From: Rhizobium sp. BK418
GTDB lineage: Bacteria; Pseudomonadota; Alphaproteobacteria; Rhizobiales; Rhizobiaceae
DNA: 64,000 nucleotides
NCBI RefSeq assembly: GCF_004341105.1
Contig: NZ_SLZK01000005.1
Location: 62,001 to 126,000 of the forward strand
Direction: 5' to 3'
Positions 44,264-53,057 of the stretch are shown in pieces. How positions within the stretch are numbered: the first letter of the stretch is position 1; each line of letters begins with the position of its first letter. Under the pieces are notes generated by a model. The model was not told where the DNA came from, searched no databases, and was given only the letters and a program-made list of their open reading frames with translations. Both the position numbers and the translations under genes were made by a program.

Positions 44264-47142
44264 TATTCGGCAGCCTCCATCTTTTCGGCGATGCGGCGAG
44301 ACTGGCGAGCCTGCTCGTCATATTCGATCTGCCAGTCGGACGGACCGTTAGAGAGCGAGACCTGGACTGCCGTCACCTTGTATTCCGGGCAGTTCGTCGC
44401 CCAGTCGGAGAAGTCTGTCGTAATCACGTTTGCCTGCGTATCCGGATGGTGGAAGGTCGTATAGACGACGCCGGGCGCCACGCGGTCGGTGATCAGCGCG
44501 CGAAGCGTCGTATCGCCCGAGCGGCTGCCGAGCTTTACCCAGTCGCCATCGCGGATGCCGCGCTGTTCGGCATCGTGTGGATGGATCTCCAGCCGGTCTT
44601 CTGCATGCCAGATCACGTTGTCGGTACGGCGCGTTTGCGCCCCGACATTATACTGGCTGAGGATACGGCCCGTGGTGAGAAGCAGCGGGAAGCGCGGACC
44701 GGTGCGCTCGTCGGTCGCCACATATTCCGTGCGGATGAACTTGCCCTTGCCGCGCACGAAGCCATCCACATGCATGATCGGCGACCCGAGCGGATGCGCT
44801 TCGTTGCAGGGCCACTGAACCGAGCCGATCTTTTCGAGATAGTCATAAGAGACCAAAGCGAAACTCGGCGTCGTCGCGGCAATCTCGTCCATGATTTCGG
44901 ACGGATGCGCATAGTGCCAGTCGAGGCCCATCGCCTGCGCCAGCTTCTGCGTCACTTCCCAGTCGGCATAGCCGTTGCGCGGCGTCATGACCTTGCGCAC
45001 ACGGTTGATACGGCGTTCTGCATTGGTGAAGGTGCCGTCCTTTTCCAGGAAGGTCGAGCCCGGCAGGAAGACGTGCGCATAGTTCGCCGTCTCATTGAGG
45101 AAAAGATCCTGCACGACGACACATTCCATGGCGGCAAGACCGGCGGCGACATGCTTGGTATCCGGATCGGACTGGAGGATGTCTTCCCCCTGGATGTAAA
45201 TGCCCTTGAATGAACCGTCGACGGCAGCATCCAGCATGTTCGGGATGCGCAGGCCCGGCTCATTGCTGATTGTCACGCCCCAGAGCTTTTCAAAGATATC
45301 GCGCGTCGCGTCGTCGGAGATATGACGATAACCCGGAAGCTCGTGCGGGAAGGAACCCATGTCGCAAGAGCCCTGCACATTGTTCTGGCCACGCAGCGGG
45401 TTTACGCCGACGCCGGGACGACCGATATTGCCGGTCGCCATGGCGAGGTTGGCGATCGCCATGACGGTCGTCGAGCCCTGGCTGTGTTCGGTCACGCCGA
45501 GACCGTAATAGATGGCGCCATTGCCGCCGGTCGCATAGAGCCGGGCAGCGCCGCGCACATCTTCCGGCTTGACACCGGTGAATTTCTCCACGGCCTCGGG
45601 GCTGTGTTGCGGCTCGGCGACGAAAGCGGCCCAGTCCTCGAATTCCGACCAGTCGCAGCGCTCACGGATGAACTTCTCGTTAAAAAGCCCCTCAGTCACG
45701 ATCACATGCGCCAGCGCTGTCATAACAGCGACGTTAGTGCCGGGTTTCAGCGGCAGATGGAAGGAGGCCTCGACGTGCGGCGAGCGAACGATATCGGTGC
45801 GACGCGGATCGATGACAATAAGCTTGGCGCCCTGCCGCAGCCGCTTCTTGAGACGCGAAGCGAAGACCGGATGACCATCGGTCGGGTTGGCGCCGATAAT
45901 GACGACGACATCGGACTGCTCGACACTGTCGAAATCCTGCGTGCCGGCCGAGGTGCCGAAAGCCTGACCCAGTCCATAGCCTGTCGGCGAATGGCAGACG
46001 CGAGCGCATGTATCGACATTGTTGTTTCCGAAACCGGCACGGACCAGCTTCTGGACAAGATAAGTCTCTTCATTGGTGCAGCGAGACGACGTAATGCCGC
46101 CGATTGCATCGCGGCCATACTGATACTGGATGCGGCGAAACTCGGAAGCGACATGCGCATAGGCCTCCTCCCACGTCACCTCGCGCCAGGGATCCGTCAC
46201 CTTTTCGCGGATCATCGGATTGAGGATGCGGTCCTTATGGGTTGAATAGCCGTAGGCAAAGCGGCCCTTGACGCAGGAATGGCCGCGGTTGGCTTGCCCA
46301 TCCTTCCACGGCACCATGCGCACCAGCTCTTCGCCGCGCATTTCCGCCTTAAAAGAACAGCCGACGCCGCAATAAGCGCAGGTGGTGACGGCTGAATGTT
46401 CCGGCTGGCCGATGCGGATGACCGATTTTTCCGTCAGCGTCGCCGTCGGGCAGGCCTGCACGCAGGCGCCGCAGGAGACGCATTCCGACTCGACGAACTG
46501 CTCATGCATGCCGGGGGAAACGCAGGAATCGAAACCGCGTCCCTCGATCGTCAGCGCAAAGGTGCCTTGCACCTCTTCGCAGGCACGCACACAGCGGGAA
46601 CAGACGATGCACTTTGACGGATCAAAGGTGAAGTACGGGTTGGATTCGTCCTTCGGCATCCATTTCAGATTGATCTCGCTATTGTTTCGAGCCTTGACGT
46701 GGTTGTCGCCGTCATAGCCGTAACGCACGTCGCGCAGACCAACGGCACCCGCCACATCCTGCAGCTCGCAGTCACCATTGGCCGCGCAGGTCAGACAGTC
46801 GAGCGGATGGTCAGAGATGTAGAGCTCCATGACGCCGCGGCGGATATTCTTCAGGCGCTCGGTCTGCGTGTGGACGATGATACCTGACGCCACCGGCGTG
46901 GTGCAGGAGGCAGGCGTTCCGTTGCGGCCATCGATTTCGATGAGACAGAGGCGGCAGGAACCGAAGGCATCAATCATGTCGGTCGCGCACAGCTTCGGCA
47001 CCTCAATGCCGGCCTCCATCGAGGCGCGCATGATCGAGGTTCCCTCGGGAACCGTCACCTGCCGACCATCGATGGTCAGCGTCACCATCGTCTCGGATTT
47101 CGAGACCGGCGTTCCATAATCGATTTCGTGAACAAGAGACAT
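44263..47142 (-). CDS. fdsA: NAD-dependent formate dehydrogenase alpha (catalytic) subunit
   Basis: A 959-residue molybdopterin enzyme that oxidises formate to CO2. Order: N-terminal 2Fe-2S domain with GSCRLCLIE, a His-ligated 4Fe-4S region, two ferredoxin-type clusters (CIVCSRCVRACEE and CVSCGACVQACPT), then a 4Fe-4S CAYCGVGC site and the bis-MGD domain. The active-site residue is a cysteine, in ARVCHSPTG, so no selenocysteine is used. Three bases separate it from fdsB. Confidence 0.95.
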   Translation of the reverse strand: MSLVHEIDYGTPVSKSETMVTLTIDGRQVTVPEGTSIMRASMEAGIEVPKLCATDMIDAFGSCRLCLIEIDGRNGTPASCTTPVASGIIVHTQTERLKNIRRGVMELYISDHPLDCLTCAANGDCELQDVAGAVGLRDVRYGYDGDNHVKARNNSEINLKWMPKDESNPYFTFDPSKCIVCSRCVRACEEVQGTFALTIEGRGFDSCVSPGMHEQFVESECVSCGACVQACPTATLTEKSVIRIGQPEHSAVTTCAYCGVGCSFKAEMRGEELVRMVPWKDGQANRGHSCVKGRFAYGYSTHKDRILNPMIREKVTDPWREVTWEEAYAHVASEFRRIQYQYGRDAIGGITSSRCTNEETYLVQKLVRAGFGNNNVDTCARVCHSPTGYGLGQAFGTSAGTQDFDSVEQSDVVVIIGANPTDGHPVFASRLKKRLRQGAKLIVIDPRRTDIVRSPHVEASFHLPLKPGTNVAVMTALAHVIVTEGLFNEKFIRERCDWSEFEDWAAFVAEPQHSPEAVEKFTGVKPEDVRGAARLYATGGNGAIYYGLGVTEHSQGSTTVMAIANLAMATGNIGRPGVGVNPLRGQNNVQGSCDMGSFPHELPGYRHISDDATRDIFEKLWGVTISNEPGLRIPNMLDAAVDGSFKGIYIQGEDILQSDPDTKHVAAGLAAMECVVVQDLFLNETANYAHVFLPGSTFLEKDGTFTNAERRINRVRKVMTPRNGYADWEVTQKLAQAMGLDWHYAHPSEIMDEIAATTPSFALVSYDYLEKIGSVQWPCNEAHPLGSPIMHVDGFVRGKGKFIRTEYVATDERTGPRFPLLLTTGRILSQYNVGAQTRRTDNVIWHAEDRLEIHPHDAEQRGIRDGDWVKLGSRSGDTTLRALITDRVAPGVVYTTFHHPDTQANVITTDFSDWATNCPEYKVTAVQVSLSNGPSDWQIEYDEQARQSRRIAEKMEAAE

Positions 47143-47145
47143 CGT

Positions 47146-48702
47146 CTATTCCGCCGCTTCGATAAGAGGAGTCGGAGCAAAATCTTCAGGAAAATGCGTC
47201 ATGGCGCTCACGACAGGATAGGGCGTAAAGCCACCGAGCGCACAGAGCGAACCGAATTTCATCGTATTGCAAAGATCGGCGAGCAGTTCGCGGTTCTTTT
47301 CCGGTTCGATGCCCTGCGCGATCTTGTCGGCCGTTTCGACGCCGCGTGTCGAGCCGATGCGGCAGGGCGTGCATTTGCCGCAGCTTTCCACCGCACAGAA
47401 TTCCATCGCAAAGCGAGCCTGCTTCAGCATATCCGCTGTATCGTCGAAGATGACGAGGCCGGCGTGGCCAATCAGCCCGTCCTTGGCGGCGAAGGCTTCA
47501 TAATCGAAAGGCGTATCGAAGAGCGCTCGTGGAAAATAGGCGCCAAGCGGCCCGCCCACTTGCACCGCCTTTACCGGCCGGCCGGATGCGGTACCGCCGC
47601 CAATCTTCTCGACGATATCGCCGAGCGAAAGGCCGAAGGCGGTTTCATAGAGGCCACCATATTGCACGTTGCCGGCGATTTGCAGCGGAATAGTGCCGCG
47701 CGACCGGCCCATGCCGAAATCGCGATAAAAGGCAGCCCCCTTGTCCAGGATCACAGGCACAGAGGCGAGCGAAATCACATTGTTGATGACGGTCGGGCAG
47801 TCAAACAGGCCTTTATGCGCCGGCAGCGGCGGCTTGGCGCGGACGACGCCGCGCTTGCCTTCAAGACTGTTCAGCAACGCCGTTTCTTCGCCGCAGACAT
47901 AAGCGCCCGCACCCGTCCGGACTTCCATGTCGAATGCCTTGCCCGAGCCGAACACCGAGGCGCCGAGAATACCTGTCTTGCGGGCAACCTCCACCGCCTT
48001 GGTCATCGTGGCAATGGCATGCGGATATTCCGAACGTATGTAGACGAAGCCTTTCGTGGCACCGGTTGCAAGCCCGGCAATCGCCATGCCTTCGATCAGC
48101 ACGAAGGGATCACCTTCCATGATCATCCGGTCGGCAAATGTACCGCTGTCACCTTCATCTGCATTGCAGACGATATATTTGCGAGGGCCAGGCGCATCAA
48201 GCACCGTCTTCCATTTGACGCCCGTCGGAAAACCTGCGCCGCCACGACCACGAAGACCGGAATCGATGACTTCCTTGACAATATCTCCAGGTTGCATCGA
48301 AACCGCACGGCGAAGACCCGCAAGCCCGCCATGGGCTTCATAATCCTCGAGCGAAAGCGGATCGATAATGCCGCAACGGGCGAAGGTGAGACGGGTCTGG
48401 CCTTTCAGGAATGGGAGGTCCTCGACCTGCCCAAGACAGAGCGCGTGTGCTCCGCCCTTCATCAATCCCGCGTCGAAGAGACCGGCAACATCCTTCGCCT
48501 TGACCGGCCCATAGCCGATCCGCTTTCCGGAAAGCTCGATCTCGACCAGCGGTTCGAGCCAGAACATTCCGCGCGAGCCGTTCCGAATGACAGTTGCATC
48601 GAGGCCGCGGGCAGCGATCTCTTGGGCAATCGCCTTTGCCACTTTCTCGGCCCCGAGTGACAGCGCCGCAGCATCGCGCGGAACATAAATCTTGACGGTC
48701 AT
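47146..48702 (-). CDS. fdsB: formate dehydrogenase beta subunit (NuoF-like diaphorase)
   Basis: A 518-residue NuoF-type flavoprotein. A short N-terminal thioredoxin-like part precedes the FMN and NADH sites (GLRGRGGAGFPTG, CNADEGDSGTFADR, GAGAYVCGEETAL) and a C-terminal 4Fe-4S motif ESCGKCTPCR with the later cysteine. It passes electrons from formate to NAD+. The start overlaps the fdsG stop by four bases (ATGA). Confidence 0.95.
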   Translation of the reverse strand: MTVKIYVPRDAAALSLGAEKVAKAIAQEIAARGLDATVIRNGSRGMFWLEPLVEIELSGKRIGYGPVKAKDVAGLFDAGLMKGGAHALCLGQVEDLPFLKGQTRLTFARCGIIDPLSLEDYEAHGGLAGLRRAVSMQPGDIVKEVIDSGLRGRGGAGFPTGVKWKTVLDAPGPRKYIVCNADEGDSGTFADRMIMEGDPFVLIEGMAIAGLATGATKGFVYIRSEYPHAIATMTKAVEVARKTGILGASVFGSGKAFDMEVRTGAGAYVCGEETALLNSLEGKRGVVRAKPPLPAHKGLFDCPTVINNVISLASVPVILDKGAAFYRDFGMGRSRGTIPLQIAGNVQYGGLYETAFGLSLGDIVEKIGGGTASGRPVKAVQVGGPLGAYFPRALFDTPFDYEAFAAKDGLIGHAGLVIFDDTADMLKQARFAMEFCAVESCGKCTPCRIGSTRGVETADKIAQGIEPEKNRELLADLCNTMKFGSLCALGGFTPYPVVSAMTHFPEDFAPTPLIEAAE

Positions 48703-49178
48703 CGGCGTGCCTCCTCGACGAGTTCGGCCGCCAGTTCATCATCTAGGCGGCCATACACTTCGCCGTCGAACATTGCGGATGGCGCGCAGGCACAGAGACC
48801 GAGACAATAGACAGGCTCCAGCGTGACGCTGCCGTCAGGGGTCGTCTGGTGGAAATCGATGCCGAGCAGGGCCTTGATTCGCTCGGCCAGCGCGGCGCCG
48901 CCCATCGATTGGCAGGCTTCGGCACGACAGAGCCTCAGCACATGTCGGCCGGCAGGGTGGTCGCGATAATCATGGTAGAAGGTCACGACGCCGTGGACTT
49001 CGGCACGGGATATATTGAGCTCATCTGCAATGACCGGTAGGGCCGCCTGCGGCACATAGCCGAACGCGTCCTGAATCTCATGGAGGATTGGAAGCAACGG
49101 ACCTTCGAGGGAACGAAGACCGGCGACGATCGAGCGAACACGCTCGGCAATATCGCCCTCGGCGATCCGTATGTTCAT
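48699..49178 (-). CDS. fdsG: formate dehydrogenase gamma subunit (NuoE-like)
   Basis: A 159-residue thioredoxin-fold 2Fe-2S protein like NuoE, with cysteines in CRAEAC and CLGLC that bind the cluster and the conserved HEIQDAFGYVP and VVTFYHDYR segments. First gene of the operon fdsG-fdsB-fdsA-fdhD-fdsD. The likely regulator, a LysR protein, lies just upstream on the same strand. Confidence 0.93.
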   Translation of the reverse strand: MNIRIAEGDIAERVRSIVAGLRSLEGPLLPILHEIQDAFGYVPQAALPVIADELNISRAEVHGVVTFYHDYRDHPAGRHVLRLCRAEACQSMGGAALAERIKALLGIDFHQTTPDGSVTLEPVYCLGLCACAPSAMFDGEVYGRLDDELAAELVEEARR

Positions 49179-49267
49179 CAGCAGCCCTCCCTACGGCTTG
49201 CATAGTCAGGAAACCGCAAAACCTCCCCATGTCCTTACGATTTCTATGGAACTGTCTCAGGGAAGAA

Positions 49268-49317
49268 GATTGCAATCAATAAAGCAGTCTCGTTGCTTGA
49301 TAGTTTTTTTCTATCAA
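49268..49317. promoter_or_regulatory. cluster of inverted repeats between lysR and fdsG
   Basis: Palindrome GATTGCAATC (49268-49277) is followed by ATCAA and TTGAT half-sites and a hairpin TTGATAG-T7-CTATCAA (49297-49317) that runs into the lysR stop codon. It may serve as lysR terminator, as a LysR-type operator for fdsG, or both. Confidence 0.45.
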
Positions 49318-50207
49318 AGTTCCGCATCTTCGACGAGTCTTCTTGCTTCATGCAACAAGGCGGAGACGAGCGGCGTGAAGGGCTCGCGATAGGGAGCAAC
49401 GAGGCCAACGAGATGGTGGGCCTCAGGCTCGACGATGGGAATCATCCGGATCTCAACGGGAAAACCAAATGATTTCGCGACGTTATGCGGCATGATACTT
49501 GCCCAGCGGCCCGTTCGCACATGTGAGAAGAGGACGATCATCGAGTTTGATTCAAGCGTCGGATGGACTGTCGCCCCCGCTTCGGTCAAATGCCGGTTGA
49601 TGATACGCCGATTCTGCATGTCGGCCGTCAATAGACAAAGCCGAAGATTGCCCACTTCACGCCATGTCACACTCTCGCGATCCGAGAGCGGACTGCCGGC
49701 GGCTGTGATGAGATTGTAGCGTTCCGCGTAGAGCGGCACCGACGTGACGCGCCCGAGCGGCTCATTTTCCAGATAGGTAATCCCGGCATCAATCTCGAGA
49801 TTTTCGAGCATGCTCAGTACCTGCAGCGAATTGCGCGAGACGATGGAGAAGGTGACGTCGGGATGCCGTTCCTGGAACGGGGTGGTGATCCGAGACAACA
49901 TGGCGAGCGCGGTCGGGATGGAAGCCAGACGCAGATGGCCGGAAAGACCTCTGCGCGCGGCGCGCATTTCCTCCCGCATGGTACGCGTATCGCCGACGAT
50001 ACGCCGCGCCCATTCGAGCACGCGCTGTCCTTCCGGCGTCAATCCTTGAAAGCGCGAACCGCGCTGTACCAGCATAACGCCAAGCTGATCTTCAAGCTGG
50101 CGAATGGCGGCCGACAACGTGGGTTGAGAGATACCGCATTCCTCTGCCGCACGACCGAAATGTTTCTCGTTGGCAAGTGCGATGAAGAATTCCAGCTTGT
50201 CGATCAT
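49314..50207 (-). CDS. LysR family transcriptional regulator
   Basis: A 297-residue LysR protein with the winged helix at the N-terminus (FFIALANEKHFGRAAEECGI, then SQPTLSAAIRQLEDQLGV) and a periplasmic-binding-like effector domain. It lies 135 bases upstream of fdsG on the same strand. Formate-responsive LysR proteins (FdsR) control fds operons in other bacteria, so this is the likely regulator, though the effector is not proved. Confidence 0.88.
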   Translation of the reverse strand: MIDKLEFFIALANEKHFGRAAEECGISQPTLSAAIRQLEDQLGVMLVQRGSRFQGLTPEGQRVLEWARRIVGDTRTMREEMRAARRGLSGHLRLASIPTALAMLSRITTPFQERHPDVTFSIVSRNSLQVLSMLENLEIDAGITYLENEPLGRVTSVPLYAERYNLITAAGSPLSDRESVTWREVGNLRLCLLTADMQNRRIINRHLTEAGATVHPTLESNSMIVLFSHVRTGRWASIMPHNVAKSFGFPVEIRMIPIVEPEAHHLVGLVAPYREPFTPLVSALLHEARRLVEDAEL

Positions 50208-50279
50208 TCGGCCTCCCTACCGAATTCGGGACACGGCCTATCTTTGCGGCTTGTCGGCGGCTTCGCAAGGTCTGCGGGC

Positions 50280-50621
50280 TCAGCTCTTCTCGGCAACCTG
50301 GAAGAGACTGAAAAGCGATTCGAGGAAATCCAGAACGCTCTTATTGCCCATACTGTAATAGACGAGCCGCCCTTCCCGCCGCGTATTGACTAGGCCTTCG
50401 AGCCTCAGCCGCGCAAGCTGCTGCGACACCATAGCCTGCTGTATACCAAGGATATCCTCGATCTCACCGACGGTCTTTTCCCCTTCCGACAGGATGCAGA
50501 GGATGAGCAGTCGTGTCTGATGGGCTAACGCCTTCAGGAGATCACTCGCCTCGTGGGCTTTGTCAGCAAGCTTCTGCAAGTCCTGGCCGGTCATACCCAG
50601 CTTCGGTTTAGGCAATGGCAT
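50280..50621 (-). CDS. ArsR/SmtB-type regulator
   Basis: A 113-residue winged-helix protein with LKALAHQTRLLILCILSEGE, recognition helix QQAMVSQQLARLRLEGLV and beta-wing TRREGRLVYYSM. Rhizobial BigR/SqrR persulfide sensors are close in pattern and carry two cysteines; here only the first (LLILC) is present, so a persulfide-sensing disulfide within one subunit is unlikely. Target unknown; an inverted repeat lies upstream. Confidence 0.82.
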   Translation of the reverse strand: MPLPKPKLGMTGQDLQKLADKAHEASDLLKALAHQTRLLILCILSEGEKTVGEIEDILGIQQAMVSQQLARLRLEGLVNTRREGRLVYYSMGNKSVLDFLESLFSLFQVAEKS

Positions 50622-50666
50622 TTGCTTCTCGGAAGGAGGTAATAAGGTAGATCAGAACAATATCAT

Positions 50667-50682
50667 ATTCGCAGAAGCGAAT
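50667..50682. promoter_or_regulatory. putative ArsR-family operator
   Basis: ATTCGC-AGAA-GCGAAT, an exact inverted repeat, 46 bases upstream of the ArsR-type start, in the gap behind the SDR stop. Placement fits autoregulation. Confidence 0.4.
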
Positions 50683-50722
50683 TGGTCAAATGTCACGAAA
50701 TACCAAAAAAAGTCCAAGCAAA

Positions 50723-51493
50723 TCAGCAGATAAGCTGGCCGCCATTGATCTCCAAGACTTGACCGGTGATATATCCTGAGAGTGATGGAGCCGCCAGGAA
50801 GAGATAGGCTGGCGCACAATCCTCCGCTGTTCCGAGCCGTTGCAGAGGGATAGACTTGCGGGCCTGTTCCAGTTTTTCGCGCGATGAATAGCGTGCATGG
50901 AAATCGGTATCGATCGTTCCTGGCGAGACGCAATTGACCCTAATACCGTCGGGCGCGAGCTCCCGGGCGAGCGCCTTGGAATAGGTCGCAACGAAAGCCT
51001 TCGACGCGGAATAGATTGCAGAACCAGGGCTTCCGCCGGTCGACGCCGAAATCGAAACCGTATTGACGATGGCAGCACCCTGCGCCGCCCGCAGCGCGGG
51101 AAGCAGAGCCCGCGTCAACTCCACCACCGACGTCTGGTTGAGGCGCACGATAGTCTCGTACTCGATATCCGTAAGTTCTCCGGCCGGAAAACGCCCGTGC
51201 ATCGTACCGGCATTGTTGACTAGGACATGCACGGCATCGAAGAATTCAAGCGCCTCCTCCGCGAACTTTGCCGCGCCGCCCGGATGCAGGAAATCCGCCG
51301 GCAGCAGCAGGGCGCGGCGCTCCGATTCGGCCGTCAGGAGAAAATCCGGCAGTTCGCGTTCTCCGCCGCGACCGGTGTGGACGAGAACGCGTGCCCCGCA
51401 ATCGAGAAACTGGCGGGCGATTTCCAGGCCGATACCCCGGCCGGCGCCCGTTACAACGACATTGCGGTTCTCGAACAGTTTGGGATGAAACAC
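50723..51493 (-). CDS. short-chain dehydrogenase/reductase
   Basis: A 256-residue classical SDR: cofactor loop TGAGRGIG near the N-terminus, NNAGT, catalytic serine region and YSASKAF (Tyr-x-x-x-Lys). The tail has GTIDTDFHARY and GYITGQVLEINGGQL. The substrate cannot be assigned. The start is GTG at 51493, with AGGAGAG ahead of it, not the long upstream frame. It ends 101 bases from the ArsR regulator. Confidence 0.88.
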   Translation of the reverse strand: MFHPKLFENRNVVVTGAGRGIGLEIARQFLDCGARVLVHTGRGGERELPDFLLTAESERRALLLPADFLHPGGAAKFAEEALEFFDAVHVLVNNAGTMHGRFPAGELTDIEYETIVRLNQTSVVELTRALLPALRAAQGAAIVNTVSISASTGGSPGSAIYSASKAFVATYSKALARELAPDGIRVNCVSPGTIDTDFHARYSSREKLEQARKSIPLQRLGTAEDCAPAYLFLAAPSLSGYITGQVLEINGGQLIC

Positions 51494-51582
51494 GAAGCTC
51501 TCCTCTTTGCGGGACCGGCCCCGCTGCTTGCGCCATTCGGCCTTAACATATGAGGAGATCGGCCAAAAGAAAGCCCAGCGGC

Positions 51583-52047
51583 CTACACATCCGGGTCCAG
51601 AAGCCGTGCACCAGTTCCTTCTTTGCCGAGTATGTCGAAAGGATTGCGTAGCGGACAGGCGTCGATGGAGAGACACCCGCAGCCGATGCAGCTCGTCAGA
51701 TGATCGCGCAGCAGGCTCAGCCGCTTGATGCGGGCATCGAGATCGTTCTTCCAGAGCGCCGACAGTCTCTGCCAATCCTCGACGGTTGGTGTGCGGCTCT
51801 GCGGCAGGGTTTCGAACGCAGTCTGGATTTCGGCAAGCGGAATGCCGACGCGCTGCGCCACTTTGATGATACCAAGGCGCCGCAGCACATCGCGACCATA
51901 GCGGCGCTGGTTGCCGCGAGTACGGATGCTCGAGATCAGCCCCTTCGCCTCATAGAAATGCAGGGCGGAAACCGCAAGTCCGCTGCGCTCTGCCACCTCA
52001 CCCACTGTCAGAAGCTTGCTCAAGGAGAATGTCGGATTCTGTTGCAT
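51583..52047 (-). CDS. soxR: redox-sensitive transcriptional activator SoxR
   Basis: A 154-residue MerR-family protein with an N-terminal helix-turn-helix (LLTVGEVAERSGLAVSALHF), a coiled-coil dimer helix and the 2Fe-2S cysteine cluster CIGCGCLSIDAC near residues 119-130. Oxidation by redox-cycling compounds turns it into an activator. A perfect SoxR box lies between it and the divergent FMN reductase gene, which is thus the probable target. Confidence 0.95.
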   Translation of the reverse strand: MQQNPTFSLSKLLTVGEVAERSGLAVSALHFYEAKGLISSIRTRGNQRRYGRDVLRRLGIIKVAQRVGIPLAEIQTAFETLPQSRTPTVEDWQRLSALWKNDLDARIKRLSLLRDHLTSCIGCGCLSIDACPLRNPFDILGKEGTGARLLDPDV

Positions 52048-52057
52048 GACCTATTGA

Positions 52058-52075
52058 CCTCAATATTAGTTGAGG
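52058..52075. promoter_or_regulatory. SoxR box
   Basis: CCTCAA-TATTAG-TTGAGG, a perfect inverted repeat matching the SoxR operator pattern CCTCAA-N6-TTGAGG, 11 bases upstream of soxR and 53 bases before the FMN reductase ATG. Confidence 0.88.
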
Positions 52076-52127
52076 TTTTATAGACTGCGCTCCTGAGGCC
52101 GTAAAGCGACGTGAAAAGGAGCTATAT

Positions 52128-52703
52128 ATGCAGGAGCCCATGAGGCTTGCCGTCATCTACGGCAGCACGCGCGAGGGACGCATCTGCGAGCGGGTGGTCA
52201 AATGGCTTGCAAGAGAGCTGGCCCGCTTTCCGCAATTCAAAATCGACATCATCGACCCACTGGCATTTTCGCTCCCGCGAGAGCACATACCGCATCATCC
52301 GGAGGCGAGACGGCTGGCAGACCATCTCAACCGGGCCGATAGCTTCATTCTCGTCACCCCGGAATATAATCACAGCTTCACCGCCTCCCTGAAGTTCCTC
52401 ATCGATCTCTTCGCAGAGCCCTGGCACGGCAAGCCGATTGCCTTTGTCTGCTATGGCGGCGTGTCCGGCGGGCTGCGGGCGGTCGAGCAGCTTCGCCTCG
52501 TCTTTGCCGAGCTCCACGCCGTCACAATTTGCGATGCCGTGAGCTTCAATTCACCTTGGCGCCGTTTCGACGATGAAGGCCGGCTTCACGATCCGGAAGA
52601 TGCCCTGCGCCGGCTCGCGCGCATGATGGCCCAGCTGCAATGGTGGACCGAGGCGCTAATCGCCGCCCGCAACGATAGTCCTTATGCCGGCGCAGCCGCC
52701 TGA
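52128..52703 (+). CDS. NADPH-dependent FMN reductase
   Basis: A 191-residue flavodoxin-like protein with the phosphate loop YGSTREGRICERV and the family motif TPEYNHSFTASLKFLID, then YGGVSGGLRAVEQLR. It reduces FMN or quinones using NAD(P)H. Under the SoxR box it probably belongs to the response to redox-cycling agents. AGGAG stands eight bases before the ATG, and an intrinsic terminator follows. Confidence 0.9.
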   Translation: MQEPMRLAVIYGSTREGRICERVVKWLARELARFPQFKIDIIDPLAFSLPREHIPHHPEARRLADHLNRADSFILVTPEYNHSFTASLKFLIDLFAEPWHGKPIAFVCYGGVSGGLRAVEQLRLVFAELHAVTICDAVSFNSPWRRFDDEGRLHDPEDALRRLARMMAQLQWWTEALIAARNDSPYAGAAA

Positions 52704-52749
52704 GACGACGACATCTGGTTCCGTTTCTGGCAGGTACGGAACCGGCTGG

Positions 52750-52778
52750 ACACCCGGACAGGACCTCCGTCCGGGTGT
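52750..52778 (+). terminator. intrinsic terminator of the FMN reductase gene
   Basis: A perfect ten-base stem ACACCCGGAC (52750-52759) with GTCCGGGTGT (52769-52778), loop of nine bases, tail TTCCCTTTC. Confidence 0.82.
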
Positions 52779-52956
52779 TTCCCTTTCGCACCCGAGGCAT
52801 CTCCGAGCTTCGACCACGGAGCTGCCTGGATAGATTGATAGCCTACAATATTAATGTGGGCCGAGACGGCTTAGTCAGCACCTTCGTACCGACGGTGTAG
52901 CCGGATAGGAATTTTACGGTTGCGGTAGGGGCCACCCGGTGCTAGCTTCCGCCACA

Positions 52957-53055
52957 ATTTCACAGGGGAGCTCCGTATTGTCGGGGCTGAGATGTGAGGC
53001 GCATGCCTCCGGACCCTTCAAAGCTGATCTGGGTAATGCCAGCGGAGCGAGGTTT
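52957..53055 (+). promoter_or_regulatory. TPP riboswitch (THI element)
   Basis: The conserved THI-box blocks appear in order: CAGGGGAGC (52962-52971), GGGGCTGAGA (52983-52992), GACCCTT, then CTGATCTGGGTAATGCCAGCGGAG (in two overlapping parts, 53024-53047). The ribosome site GCGAGG (53048-53052) directly follows, five bases before the ykoF ATG, so binding of thiamine pyrophosphate should block translation. It heads ykoF-thiXZY. The gap between the terminator and this element (52779-52956) is otherwise empty. Confidence 0.95.
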
Positions 53056-53057
53056 AA

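Noticed and set aside
47128..48660. 510-codon plus-strand frame opposite fdsB
   Set aside because: Antisense to a strong NuoF-like gene; composition is that of a reverse-complement shadow.
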